From Brenneria alni (lineage in GTDB: Bacteria; Pseudomonadota; Gammaproteobacteria; Enterobacterales; Enterobacteriaceae), in contig NZ_MJLZ01000031.1 of assembly GCF_003666245.1 (NCBI RefSeq), forward strand, positions 1-50,790: a stretch of DNA of 50,790 bases, written 5' to 3'. Within the stretch, counting starts at the first letter, position 1; each line of letters begins with the position of its first letter. Below, piece by piece: positions 50,647-50,790 of this stretch. The notes under the pieces are model-generated. The model made no database searches and had not been told where the DNA came from. It worked only from the letters and a program-made list of their open reading frames with translations. Made by a program: the position numbers and the translations under genes.

Positions 50647-50790
50647 CGTATAATCCCCATTCCATATTATTGAACATGCCGTGGATAAAAACTTCACTCT
50701 AAAAAGTATTAGCCTATATGAAAGTAATAAAGCGGAGTCATTTAGCATATGCCATTTACCTTATAGACACCACTGGGCATGCTCTAATAT

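Overview
The window comes from an enterobacterial chromosome, most probably a Pectobacteriaceae member (Brenneria, Lonsdalea, Pectobacterium or Dickeya-like). Nearly all housekeeping proteins match their E. coli counterparts closely in sequence and length. Several blocks keep E. coli gene order (ygfX-sdhE-ygfZ-yqfA; gcvTHP; rsmC-holD-rimI; yhbQ-yhbS-ubiT-ubiUV; yhbW-deaD-nlpI-pnp-rpsO-truB-rbfA-infB-nusA-rimP-metY). The joins between blocks differ from E. coli. The budAB acetoin genes and a GpdQ phosphodiesterase, both absent from E. coli K-12, fit a plant- or environment-associated relative. The genus is an inference; the order is secure.

Layout. 1-3.6 kb: ygfX/sdhE, ygfZ, an inserted DUF4160-DUF2442 pair with its own promoter, and a hemolysin III family gene. 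3.7-4.5 kb: a shortened ERIC-like repeat and an HD-domain phosphohydrolase. 4.6-9.5 kb: a tightly overlapping five-gene operon encoding an Ugp-type ABC importer with the glycerophosphodiesterase GpdQ embedded in it, behind a well-formed Pho box. 9.8-14.3 kb: gcvTHP glycine cleavage operon. 14.8-19.7 kb: a Fur-boxed fhuF-like ferric reductase, the budBA acetoin operon with divergent budR, and a Fur-boxed DUF1435 membrane protein gene. 19.7-20.1 kb: three tandem tRNA-Leu(CAG) genes. 20.2-23.6 kb: a truncated LysR regulator, an aldo/keto reductase, rsmC, holD and rimI. 23.7-27.1 kb: deoABD without deoC. 27.4-28.8 kb: a dmeRF-type Ni/Co efflux module with two matching operators. 28.9-32.4 kb: yhbQ, yhbS and the O2-independent ubiquinone genes ubiT, ubiU and ubiV. 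32.5-35.7 kb: a membrane-fusion protein plus two ABC-2 permeases with no ATPase. 36-49.4 kb: yhbW and the long translation/RNA-metabolism cluster from deaD back to metY. 49.4-50.0 kb: about 640 bases with no convincing gene. 50.0-50.6 kb: a LuxR-type regulator with a degenerate receiver domain.

Functional themes. Several units look nutrient- or stress-controlled from their DNA: phosphate (Pho box), iron (two Fur boxes), Ni/Co (two RcnR-type operators), cAMP-CRP (deo) and possibly anaerobiosis (FNR-like site between ubiT and ubiU). The least explained items are the ATPase-less exporter operon, the DUF4160/DUF2442 pair, the iron-linked DUF1435 gene, the pseudo-receiver regulator, and an in-frame palindromic insertion in nusA.

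All assignments come from reading the sequence and remembered family features. No database search was run.
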